Assembly: GCA_021824575.1 (NCBI GenBank)
Contig: JAKAKJ010000077.1
Span: forward strand, 1 to 36,856
DNA from: Chloroflexota bacterium
GTDB taxonomy: Bacteria > Chloroflexota > Anaerolineae > Anaerolineales > Villigracilaceae
DNA: 36,856 nucleotides
Direction of reading: 5' to 3'
Shown: in pieces, positions 22,593 to 29,595 of the stretch
Numbering within the stretch: the stretch's first letter is position 1
Layout: each line of letters opens with the position of its first letter
Position numbers and translations under genes: made by a program
The notes under the pieces: generated by a model
What the model was told of the DNA's origin: nothing
Database searches by the model: none
The model's input: only the letters and a program-made list of their open reading frames with translations

Positions 22593-24137
22593 TTAAACGC
22601 CGCCGCGTTCTTCCATCGTCTTGCGGATTTCTTTTTCGATCGTATCAGCCTGCTTCTCTAATTCTTGTAATTCCTTCAACATCTTTTCGCCCGCCGACTT
22701 GTCTTCCAGCGAATTCAAATTGATGCGGACGTTATAGCCGGCCGCGGTCAGTGCGGCGCGCGCCATCGCCGCACCGGACATCGCATCGCTGATGGCGTTC
22801 AGATTCCCATCTTTCGCACACGTGGCGGCTAGTTCCATCACCTTGACCGCGTTCTGAACCGTGTGAAGTGGAACATGCGCGGCGTTGACCGTCGCGATAT
22901 GGATGGCTGCCCTGCGCGCCTTTTGTTGTTCTTCGGTCTCCTTTGGAAGTTTGAACGCGCCCATCACGGCCTCAAACGCCGCGGCGTCATCTTCGACCGC
23001 GTTCGTTAATTCTTTGCGGAGCATCAAAGCCTGGCTGCGGATGGCTTGCATCTCGGCTTCGACATCCGCGTATTTCTTTTTTCCAATCGTGAGACCAGAA
23101 ACCATTTCAACGAGAGCCGCACCAAGTGCGCCCGCGTAAGCCGCAGCGGAGCCTCCGCCCGGGGCGGCAGTCGCAGCCGCCACATCGTCAAGGAATGAAA
23201 CGGTTGAACTCCCGGATTGGGATTCATCGGATTTCGACGATCCGCTTTGATACAGCCGCGCTTCGAGAATTTGATCCGGGCTGAATTGATCGAGCTGGGT
23301 ATACCAAACTGCCGCGTCGATCAGTGCATCTTGCGGAATGAGCCCGACCAGTTCGCTGTGATGAATGCCAACTCCATAGCGCTGCGCCTCGCGTCGGATC
23401 ATCTCGACCACGCGGCCAATCGGCGACTCGCGGAAGTTGGTGAGATTGATCGAAACCTGTGCGCGACCTTCGACCAGCAGACCAAGCGACTTGACATATC
23501 GCATCCCGCCGGATGACTGGCGGATGGCTTTCGCAATTTTTTTTGCAATATCCACTTCAGCGGTTGTCAGATAAACATTGAATGCAATCAGCGGATTGCG
23601 CGCGCCGATGACGGTCGCGCCTGCAGGCCCCAACTTTGCGGGACCATAATCCGGCTTGCGGCCAGGGTTAGATTCGATTTCGGACTTGAGTCCTTCGTAT
23701 TGTCCGCGACGAATGTTTTCCAAATTCGTTCGCTCCGGACGTGTAGCGGCGAACTCGTACAAATAAACTGGGATTTGCAATTCGCGTCCGACGCGTTCGC
23801 CGAGCCTCTTTGCCATCGCGATACATTCATCCATTGTGATGCCTGAAATTGGCACGAACGGACAAACGTCCGTGGCGCCGATGCGCGGATGTTCGCCCGT
23901 GTGATGATTCAAGTCAATCAATTCGGATGCGGTCTTGATCGCGCGGAACGCTGCTTCTTCGACGGCTTCCGGTGGACCTGCATACGTCAGCACGGTGCGG
24001 TTGTGATCGAGATCGGAGGAGCGATCCAGCAGTCTCGCGCCTTGGACGGATGTGATGGCCGCGACGATCTGGTCAATTACTTCCGGCCGTCGCGCTTCGG
24101 AAAAGTTGGGAATACATTCGATGAGTTGAGTAGTCAT
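22593..24137 (-). CDS. ftcD: Bifunctional glutamate formimidoyltransferase / formimidoyltetrahydrofolate cyclodeaminase
   Basis: A 514-residue fusion, as in animal FTCD and several bacteria. It moves the formimino group of N-formimino-L-glutamate (from histidine breakdown) to tetrahydrofolate, then releases ammonia to give 5,10-methenyl-THF. The N-terminal transferase part (about 1-295) has IECIPNFSEARRPEVIDQI, the HNRTVLTYAG motif and EHPRIGATDVCPFVP. A Ser-rich linker (SGSSKSDESQSGSS) joins the cyclodeaminase part (about 310-514), which has AAPGGGSAAAYAGALGAALVEMV and the NAISDAMSGAAMARAAL segment. Other histidine-utilisation genes (hutH, hutU, hutI) are not in the window, so it may serve one-carbon supply elsewhere. 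The start ATG has no clear ribosome binding site; a TATAAT at 24186-24191 lies about 50 bases upstream. Confidence 0.96.
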   Translation of the reverse strand: MTTQLIECIPNFSEARRPEVIDQIVAAITSVQGARLLDRSSDLDHNRTVLTYAGPPEAVEEAAFRAIKTASELIDLNHHTGEHPRIGATDVCPFVPISGITMDECIAMAKRLGERVGRELQIPVYLYEFAATRPERTNLENIRRGQYEGLKSEIESNPGRKPDYGPAKLGPAGATVIGARNPLIAFNVYLTTAEVDIAKKIAKAIRQSSGGMRYVKSLGLLVEGRAQVSINLTNFRESPIGRVVEMIRREAQRYGVGIHHSELVGLIPQDALIDAAVWYTQLDQFSPDQILEARLYQSGSSKSDESQSGSSTVSFLDDVAAATAAPGGGSAAAYAGALGAALVEMVSGLTIGKKKYADVEAEMQAIRSQALMLRKELTNAVEDDAAAFEAVMGAFKLPKETEEQQKARRAAIHIATVNAAHVPLHTVQNAVKVMELAATCAKDGNLNAISDAMSGAAMARAALTAAGYNVRINLNSLEDKSAGEKMLKELQELEKQADTIEKEIRKTMEERGGV

Positions 24138-24185
24138 TTAGTTTGGTAGCTGGATAGTTTGGTGGTTAGATGGTTTGATGCGCCA

Positions 24186-24191
24186 ATTATA
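24186..24191 (-). promoter_or_regulatory. -10 box of ftcD
   Basis: TATAAT on the minus strand about 48 bases before the ftcD ATG, in a 107-base divergent gap shared with the SET-domain gene. The leader between it and ftcD is made of short CCAAACT/ACC-rich repeats. Confidence 0.45.
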
Positions 24192-24230
24192 AGGGGAGAG
24201 GGGAAGAGGGGATAGGGATGAGCACGATGC

Positions 24231-24236
24231 TATAAT
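24231..24236 (+). promoter_or_regulatory. -10 box of a probably leaderless SET-domain gene
   Basis: Perfect TATAAT ending eight bases before the ATG at 24245, without Shine-Dalgarno sequence in between. The -35 region is purine-rich (GGGGAT) and does not match consensus. Confidence 0.6.
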
Positions 24237-24244
24237 CACGTTCC

Positions 24245-24721
24245 ATGCAGAAAAGCCCAATGTTTGAAATCCGCTCTTCCTCCATTCATGGACTTGGCGT
24301 GTTTGCGACGCGGCGCATCCGCACAGGGACGCGCATCATCGAATATATCGGCGAGCGGATCACATCCGAGGAAGCGGATCGCCGTTACGCGGACGATACA
24401 TCCGAACATCCGCATGTGCTTTTGTTCGTCGTGGACAAGCACACGGTTATTGATGCGGCTGTCGGCGGAAACGAAGCGCGCTTTATCAATCATTCGTGCG
24501 AGCCGAATTGCAAGGCTTTTACTGAGAAGAAACGAATATTTATTTATTCGATGAAAACAATTGCCGAAGGTGAGGAGTTAACTTACGATTACAATCTCAC
24601 GCGCGATGGCAGGGATGACGAAGAAACCGAAAAGCGTTATGCTTGTCATTGCAGAGCAAAGACCTGCCGCGGCACGATGCTTGCGCCGCGTAAAGGCAGG
24701 AAGAGAAAAATTACTGAATGA
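24245..24721 (+). CDS. SET-domain protein (lysine methyltransferase-like) with post-SET cysteines
   Basis: A 158-residue protein. SET domains transfer methyl groups from S-adenosylmethionine to lysine side chains. All hallmarks are visible: the N-terminal SIHGLGVFATRRI strand, IIEYIGERIT, the catalytic/AdoMet pseudoknot ARFINHSCEPNC, IYSMKTIAEGEELTYDYNL with the catalytic Tyr (YDY), and a post-SET-like zinc site YACHCRAKTCRGTML (CxC...C). Bacterial SET proteins are scattered and mostly uncharacterised; known targets include ribosomal or histone-like proteins, but none can be assigned here. The short C-terminal tail is basic (RKGRKRKI). The gene looks leaderless. It overlaps the next gene by 4 bases (ATGA), so translation is coupled. 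Confidence 0.93.
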   Translation: MQKSPMFEIRSSSIHGLGVFATRRIRTGTRIIEYIGERITSEEADRRYADDTSEHPHVLLFVVDKHTVIDAAVGGNEARFINHSCEPNCKAFTEKKRIFIYSMKTIAEGEELTYDYNLTRDGRDDEETEKRYACHCRAKTCRGTMLAPRKGRKRKITE

Positions 24722-24972
24722 ACATTCCTGATTATATTGTCTCAATGCTTGAGCTTCGCCGCAACAATGGCGAACGCGGCTCGCGTAAATTTATCGCTTA
24801 TCAGGGCGTTGTGTACGATGTCACGGATTGCCCCAAATGGCGACCTGATTTACACGAGCAATTACATTTCCCCGGTCAGGATTTGACCAGCGAACTTCCT
24901 GATGCTCCTCATCACGAAGAAGTTTTTCAACGCGCTTGCGTAAAGATTGTCGGAAGGCTTGCGCTAAGCTAG
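24718..24972 (+). CDS. Cytochrome b5-like heme/steroid-binding domain protein
   Basis: An 84-residue protein containing IAYQGVVYDVTDCPKWRPDL, then HEQLHFPGQDLTSELPDAPH and HEEVFQRACVKIVGRL. The pattern VYDVxxxxxW...H...HxxGQDLT..L..APHxxEV fits prokaryotic stand-alone cytochrome b5-like domains, where histidines may ligate heme, although binding of heme is not certain in this subgroup. No signal peptide or membrane anchor is seen. It starts within the stop codon of the SET-domain gene (4-base overlap), so the two proteins are likely made together. The functional link is unknown. Confidence 0.85.
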   Translation: MNIPDYIVSMLELRRNNGERGSRKFIAYQGVVYDVTDCPKWRPDLHEQLHFPGQDLTSELPDAPHHEEVFQRACVKIVGRLALS

Positions 24973-24998
24973 TCGAAGGGTTAGTAAGTTCCAAAGTT

Positions 24999-25049
24999 AA
25001 ACCTTCAAACCTTCCAACCTGTAAACCTTCAAGCTTTTAAACCTTCTAA
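24999..25049. repeat. Short tandem-like AAACCTTC repeats
   Basis: About six imperfect units of AAACCTTC/AACCTGT/AAGCTTTT in a row, forming a pyrimidine/A-rich stretch that ends eight bases before the GH13 start codon. The spacing is 8-9 bases. The similar CCAAACT/ACC-rich stretch in front of ftcD may be related. It looks like low-complexity intergenic sequence, not coding, and replaces a normal ribosome binding site. Confidence 0.6.
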
Positions 25050-25057
25050 CTCAAAAC

Positions 25058-26773
25058 ATGACAACTCTCAAGTGGTGGCAGACCGCCGTCTTCTATCAAA
25101 TCTATCCGCGTTCGTTTGCCGATGGCAACGGCGATGGCATTGGCGATTTCAAAGGCATCATTTCCAAGCTCGAATATCTTTCTGATCTCGGTATTGATGC
25201 GATTTGGCTTTCGCCGCATTTCCCGTCTCCCAATTGGGATTGGGGCTACGACATTTCTGATTATCAAAATGTCGCGCCTGAATACGGCACACTGGACGAT
25301 TTCAAAACACTCTTGAATGAATCGCACAAACGCGGTTTGCGCGTCATCCTCGACCTTGTGTTGAATCACACCTCGGATCAGCATCCGTGGTTCATTGAAT
25401 CCAAATCGAGCCGCGAGAATCCCAAGGCTGATTGGTATGTTTGGTTTGACGCGCCGCCGAATAATTGGCAATCCTGCTTCGATGGCGACGCGTGGACATA
25501 CGTCCCCGAACGCGGTCAATATTATTATCACTACTTCATGAAGCAGCAGCCTGATCTCAACTGGCATAATCCCGAAGTCAAACAAGCCATGTGGGACGTG
25601 GTCCGCTTTTGGCTCGATCTCGGCGTGGATGGTTTCCGTCTCGATGCCATTGGAACGATTTTTGAAGATGCGAATCTCGTGCCGCATACCGTTCCGATGA
25701 ATCTGGCTGAGCTTCGCCGCGCGCGTGAACTTGCAAAAACCCCTGCCGAAAAAGAACAGGTCGAAAAATATTGGCACGACATGTTCAAGCATCAATGGGG
25801 CCAGCCCGGTGTTCACGATCTGATGAAGGAACTGCGCGCTGTTCTCAATGAATACGATGGCGACCGTATGCTGGTTGGCGAAGACGATGATATTGCTTAT
25901 TTGGGCGACGGCGAGGATGAGTTGAATCTCGTCTTCAATTTTCCATTGATGCGAACCCAGCGCCTCACAGCCGACCATATCCGGCGCAACCAAAAAGAGC
26001 GTTTGACTCAACTGGAAGCCTTGCCCGTTAAAGGTTGGGCATGCAACACACTTGGCAATCATGATTCTTCGCGAGTCTACAGTCGCTATGGCGATGGAAT
26101 TCATGACGCGGAACTTGCTCGACTCTCGCTGGCATTAATGCTCACACTCAAAGGCACGCCATTTCTTTATAACGGTGAAGAAATTGGCATGAGCGATTAC
26201 ATCATCACCGATCCGACGAAGCTGCGCGATACGATGGCGACCTGGTATTATGAACGGTTGGTCAATGAACTAAAAGTTGGTCCCGCTGAGGCTGCCCTCC
26301 GCGCCGGTGAGATGACGCGCGACAAAAACCGTACGCCCATGCACTGGAGCAGCGCGCCGAACGGCGGGTTTTGCCCCACCAACGTCGCACCATGGCTTCC
26401 CGTCAACCCAAATTATTCCGATGGAATCAACGTTGCAGATCAGCGCGATAATCCAACATCACTTCTCAATTACTATGGGCGTTTGCTTCATCTTCGCAAA
26501 GAGACTCCAGCTTTGATCGAAGGCGATTATATTCCGCTGCACAAAACTTCCCGCGAATATTTTTCTTTCTTGCGAAAAACCAAATCCCAGGCGATTCTAG
26601 TTGTATTGAATTTCTCGGATGGGCGTACAGAACTGGATTTTTCACGCGTCAAAGAAATCAAAGGCAAAACAATTCGCGTTTTGTTTTCCAGCGACGAACG
26701 TATTCTAGCCGGTGAAAATCCTAGAAAATTACGAATTGGCGCGTACGAAGTTTTTATAGCGGAAGTAAAATAA
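25058..26773 (+). CDS. Alpha-glucosidase, glycoside hydrolase family 13
   Basis: A 571-residue cytoplasmic enzyme of the oligo-1,6-glucosidase/alpha-glucosidase type. The start is MTTLKWWQTAVFYQIYPRSF, with GDGIGDFKGIISKLEYL. Conserved regions: DLVLNHTSDQHPWF (region I), GFRLDAIG with the nucleophile Asp196, LVGEDDD with the acid/base Glu275, and LGNHDSSR with Asp336. It should cleave alpha-1,4 or alpha-1,6 glucosidic bonds of maltose, isomaltose or short dextrins. The C-terminal beta domain is complete (VLFSSDERILAGENPRKLRIG). It starts after low-complexity repeats without a good ribosome binding site. Together with the GH15 operon it points to alpha-glucan use. The large open frame on the opposite strand is a shadow of this gene. 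Confidence 0.95.
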   Translation: MTTLKWWQTAVFYQIYPRSFADGNGDGIGDFKGIISKLEYLSDLGIDAIWLSPHFPSPNWDWGYDISDYQNVAPEYGTLDDFKTLLNESHKRGLRVILDLVLNHTSDQHPWFIESKSSRENPKADWYVWFDAPPNNWQSCFDGDAWTYVPERGQYYYHYFMKQQPDLNWHNPEVKQAMWDVVRFWLDLGVDGFRLDAIGTIFEDANLVPHTVPMNLAELRRARELAKTPAEKEQVEKYWHDMFKHQWGQPGVHDLMKELRAVLNEYDGDRMLVGEDDDIAYLGDGEDELNLVFNFPLMRTQRLTADHIRRNQKERLTQLEALPVKGWACNTLGNHDSSRVYSRYGDGIHDAELARLSLALMLTLKGTPFLYNGEEIGMSDYIITDPTKLRDTMATWYYERLVNELKVGPAEAALRAGEMTRDKNRTPMHWSSAPNGGFCPTNVAPWLPVNPNYSDGINVADQRDNPTSLLNYYGRLLHLRKETPALIEGDYIPLHKTSREYFSFLRKTKSQAILVVLNFSDGRTELDFSRVKEIKGKTIRVLFSSDERILAGENPRKLRIGAYEVFIAEVK

Positions 26774-26777
26774 GAAA

Positions 26778-26996
26778 ATGTTCGGTAAGCCAAAACTTGT
26801 GCAAATCCGCACGCCGCGTTTTGTGACACTTTGCGGACGAATTTTCCTCAATACAGATCCGCAATATTTCCCGCGCGTCGAATATCACGGCCGGACGATT
26901 TATCTTTGTACCGAATCTTGCCGCGGCGCGTTCCTGGCTGATCCTGATCGATTCTACAGAGCGCACAGAAATTCGGAAAAGAAACATGTGGGATAA
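26778..26996 (+). CDS. Small YHS-domain protein
   Basis: A 72-residue protein with VTLCGRIFLNTDPQYFPRV then YHGRTIYLCTESCRGAFLADP. The single Cys early, the Y-x-G-x-x-Y-x-F/L-C-x-x-x-C core and the F-x-x-P-xx-F end fit the YHS/TRASH metal-binding domain. Such modules bind copper or other metals alone or fused to transporters. No signal peptide. The start lies 4 bases after the GH13 stop, so both are probably on one mRNA; a functional link is unclear. The tail is basic (RAHRNSEKKHVG). Confidence 0.78.
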   Translation: MFGKPKLVQIRTPRFVTLCGRIFLNTDPQYFPRVEYHGRTIYLCTESCRGAFLADPDRFYRAHRNSEKKHVG

Positions 26997-27023
26997 AGTC
27001 TAATTTACTGGTATGGAGAAAGA

Positions 27024-27803
27024 ATGATTACTCCTCAAAAAGCCATTCATTATGAACGGTTCGAATTCAATAAATGGAAGCCCTTTGATGCCGAGACCAT
27101 TGTTGAGACTCCCGTCTCGCTGACGGTCAATGGTGAAGTGTGGCTGACGTTCATGTGTACGCCCATTGATCTCGAAGCGATGGCCGTCGGTTTTCTTTAT
27201 AATGAAGGTGTCATCGAGCAAATGAACGAAGTGGAAGATGTCCGCGTTTGCGAACATGGCGACAACGTGGATGTTTGGCTAAATCGTTCTGTCGAACAAC
27301 CCAAATCGTGGCGGCGGACATCCGGCTGCACAGGCGGCGTTACCGCGGTGGATTTGTTGGCGAAGCCGAATGTTTCCTTTAACGGTGACCGGCCCAAATT
27401 CCAACCCGAGGCGATTGGCGGTCTAGTTGACAAATTATTTGAGTCGCAGGAACTTTATCGCGAGACTGGCGGCGTTCACACGTCAGCTTTAAGTGATGGA
27501 GAAAAGGTTTTGCTTTCCGCCGAAGATATTGGCCGACACAACACGCTTGATAAAATTTCCGGCCTATGCTTGACGAAAAATATATGGCCCGAAACTCGTA
27601 TTTTGATTACAACTGGGCGCATCAGTTCTGAGATGCTGCAAAAGGCTGCGCGTTTGCAAGCACCGATTTTGATCTCGCGTACGTCGCCGAGTTCACTTTC
27701 AATTGAGATGGCCGAACGATATGGAATCACGCTGATCGGTTATGCGCGGCGTCAGCGTTTCAATGTGTACGCCAATCCGCAGCGCGTCAATCTTGGCAAA
27801 TGA
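27024..27803 (+). CDS. fdhD: Formate dehydrogenase accessory sulfurtransferase
   Basis: A 259-residue FdhD/NarQ-family protein. FdhD carries sulfur from the cysteine desulfurase to the bis-MGD molybdenum or tungsten cofactor of formate dehydrogenases. Conserved parts: DLEAMAVGFLYNEGVI, RRTSGCTGGVTAV, TGGVHTSALSDG, SAEDIGRHNTLDKISG and LITTGRISSEMLQKAAR. The sulfur-carrying loop has one cysteine (SGCTGG) rather than the C-x-x-C of E. coli FdhD; one-cysteine loops occur in the family. GGAGAAAGA directly before the ATG is the ribosome binding site. No formate dehydrogenase gene is in the window, so its client enzyme lies elsewhere. Confidence 0.94.
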   Translation: MITPQKAIHYERFEFNKWKPFDAETIVETPVSLTVNGEVWLTFMCTPIDLEAMAVGFLYNEGVIEQMNEVEDVRVCEHGDNVDVWLNRSVEQPKSWRRTSGCTGGVTAVDLLAKPNVSFNGDRPKFQPEAIGGLVDKLFESQELYRETGGVHTSALSDGEKVLLSAEDIGRHNTLDKISGLCLTKNIWPETRILITTGRISSEMLQKAARLQAPILISRTSPSSLSIEMAERYGITLIGYARRQRFNVYANPQRVNLGK

Positions 27804-27831
27804 ATTGCACGGCAGAGGATTTCACATCAGG

Positions 27832-27837
27832 TAAAAT
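27832..27837 (+). promoter_or_regulatory. -10 box of a probably leaderless gene
   Basis: TAAAAT ends six bases before the ATG of the LysM/M23 paralog 3 gene, with no Shine-Dalgarno sequence in between. No convincing -35 hexamer. Confidence 0.45.
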
Positions 27838-27843
27838 CATCAC

Positions 27844-29430
27844 ATGAGATTGCGCGAGCCTTTATTCTTTTTGCGTTTTGTAATTTGCATTTTGCTTTTA
27901 TCATTTTTGATGACGGCCTGCGCTACTTCAAGCCCTTCCGATGTGTCTGCGCCTACGTACGATCCTTTTATTCATGTCCAATCAACGGAAACGGATTCAA
28001 CTTCCATGCCGTCTCCAACGCGGACGCCGGGACCAACTCCCACGCGTGCGCCTCTTTCTGTGACCGTTCTGGTGCACGACCCTAACGCGCCTCTGACTAC
28101 GCCCACGCCGGACTCGCTTCGAGTCTTGCCCACGCCGCGGCAGAATGCGAATCAATATACTGTTCAAGCCGGAGACACGCTGGCGACGATTGCCCAGAAT
28201 TACGGCGTCAGCATTGACGCTTTGATTCAGGCGAATCACATTGCCGATGCCAACGCGCTTTCCATCGGGCAGGTTCTTGATGTTCCCCCGCCTGTTCCAG
28301 GTACACCCGGATCGTCATTCAAAATCATTCCAGACTCGGAACTGGTCTATGGCCCGGCCAGCGCGCAATTTGATGTTGACGCGTTTGTGCAAAGTCAGGG
28401 CGGCTATCTGGCAACGTACACGCAAGATATCAATGGACAGACTCTTAATGGCGCGCAAATTGTCACGCAAGTGTCGCAGGATTATTCCGTCAATCCGCGG
28501 TTATTACTGGCCTTGCTTGAATATCGCTCGAAGTGGGTCACGCGTGCGAATCCCGATCCGGTCACATTGGATTATCCATTGGGTTTTGTTGATCAGGCTC
28601 ATCAAGGTTTGTATTGGCAACTTGGCTGGGCTGCTAATGAACTCAATCATGGTTTTTATTTATGGAGAGCGAACGCTATCGGAACGTGGGTCCTGGGCGA
28701 TAATAGCATCGTGCCAATCAACCCAACCATCAACGCCGGCACAGCGGGCGTTCAAAACATGTTTTCGGTTTTAGATAATCGCACCACATGGGATACGGAT
28801 GTGAGTGCGTTCGGATTGTTTCAAACGTATTATTTTATGTTTGGCAATCCGTTTGATCTGGCAATCGAACCGCTGGTTCCATCCAATCTTGTCCAACCGC
28901 GTTTTGATTTGCCTTTTGAGCCAGGTGCGATTTGGGCATTCACGGGCGGTCCGCACGCGGGTTGGGATTCCGGATCCGCCTGGGCTGCGCTCGATTTTGC
29001 TCCGTCTGATGTTGAGGCTTGCGCGGTCAGCAGCCAATGGGTCACGGCAGTGGCGGATGGGTTCATCGTCCGCGCGGATAATGGGGCAGTGATCGAAGAT
29101 TTGGATGGAGATGGCTATGAACAGACTGGCTGGGATGTGCTTTATATGCACATGGCAAGTGATGGCCGCGTCCAGGCTGGCACTTATGTTTACGCGGGCG
29201 ACCGAATCGGTCATCCGTCCTGCGAAGGCGGAATCGCCAACGCCTCGCATTTGCACCTTGCCCGCAAATACAATGGCGAATGGATTTCATCTGACGGTCC
29301 TCTTCCATTCAATTTGGCTGGCTGGATTTCCAGCGGCACCGGCGTGGAATACGATGGCTACTTGACGCGCGGAACCGCAACGCTGGAGGCCGCGGAGGGC
29401 ATTAGCAGTCTAAATCAAATCTCGAAATAA
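27844..29430 (+). CDS. LysM plus transglycosylase-like plus M23-like lipoprotein (paralog 3)
   Basis: A 528-residue paralog of the two lipoproteins at 18781-21853, on the opposite strand. The signal peptide ends in lipobox LMTAC (Cys26). A Thr/Pro-rich linker (RTPGPTPTRAPL) precedes a very clear LysM module (about 104-148: YTVQAGDTLATIAQNYGVS, ANALSIGQVLDVP). The central helical domain has SVNPRLLLALLEYRSKWV with Glu226. The M23-like domain has GGPHAGWDSGSAWAALDFAP (His371, Asp384), DLDGDGYEQTGWDVLYMHMA (His436) and SHLHLARKYNGEW (His469, His471). The gene probably encodes an outer-face, membrane-anchored peptidoglycan enzyme. It stands alone between fdhD and rpoB and seems leaderless. Confidence 0.9.
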   Translation: MRLREPLFFLRFVICILLLSFLMTACATSSPSDVSAPTYDPFIHVQSTETDSTSMPSPTRTPGPTPTRAPLSVTVLVHDPNAPLTTPTPDSLRVLPTPRQNANQYTVQAGDTLATIAQNYGVSIDALIQANHIADANALSIGQVLDVPPPVPGTPGSSFKIIPDSELVYGPASAQFDVDAFVQSQGGYLATYTQDINGQTLNGAQIVTQVSQDYSVNPRLLLALLEYRSKWVTRANPDPVTLDYPLGFVDQAHQGLYWQLGWAANELNHGFYLWRANAIGTWVLGDNSIVPINPTINAGTAGVQNMFSVLDNRTTWDTDVSAFGLFQTYYFMFGNPFDLAIEPLVPSNLVQPRFDLPFEPGAIWAFTGGPHAGWDSGSAWAALDFAPSDVEACAVSSQWVTAVADGFIVRADNGAVIEDLDGDGYEQTGWDVLYMHMASDGRVQAGTYVYAGDRIGHPSCEGGIANASHLHLARKYNGEWISSDGPLPFNLAGWISSGTGVEYDGYLTRGTATLEAAEGISSLNQISK

Positions 29431-29486
29431 CAGGAGGAAACATTGGCGTGGGGTTAATTTGCCATAATTTGCACCCACAAAATTTC

Positions 29487-29515
29487 TTGACTTTCTCTCA
29501 TAAACTTCATATAAT
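29487..29515 (+). promoter_or_regulatory. Promoter of rpoB
   Basis: TTGACT and TATAAT with a 17-base spacer, about 80 bases before the rpoB start: a near-consensus housekeeping sigma promoter. The leader includes a small CCTGC...GCAGG hairpin near 29529-29549. Confidence 0.88.
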
Positions 29516-29595
29516 ATTAGGTCGCTGTCCTGCTAGGCAAAAGGGCAGGTGAATCGTATCGGTCGGCAGTCAGCAAACAGTCAGGAGAGATGCGA

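Noticed and set aside
22593-24137. FtcD fusion as a novelty
   Set aside because: The transferase-cyclodeaminase fusion is known from animals and bacteria; only its lack of hut neighbours is worth noting.
24999-25049. CRISPR array
   Set aside because: Units are 8 bases with no unique spacers and no cas genes; it is a simple low-complexity run.
25046-26104. 352-residue open frame on the minus strand
   Set aside because: It lies wholly under the GH13 gene, which has intact catalytic motifs; the minus frame has no recognisable domain and no promoter or ribosome binding site.
29590-29595. ATG at 29590 as rpoB start
   Set aside because: It leaves only two bases between AGGAG and the ATG; the ATG at 29596 has eight bases and gives the normal MAS... 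start.
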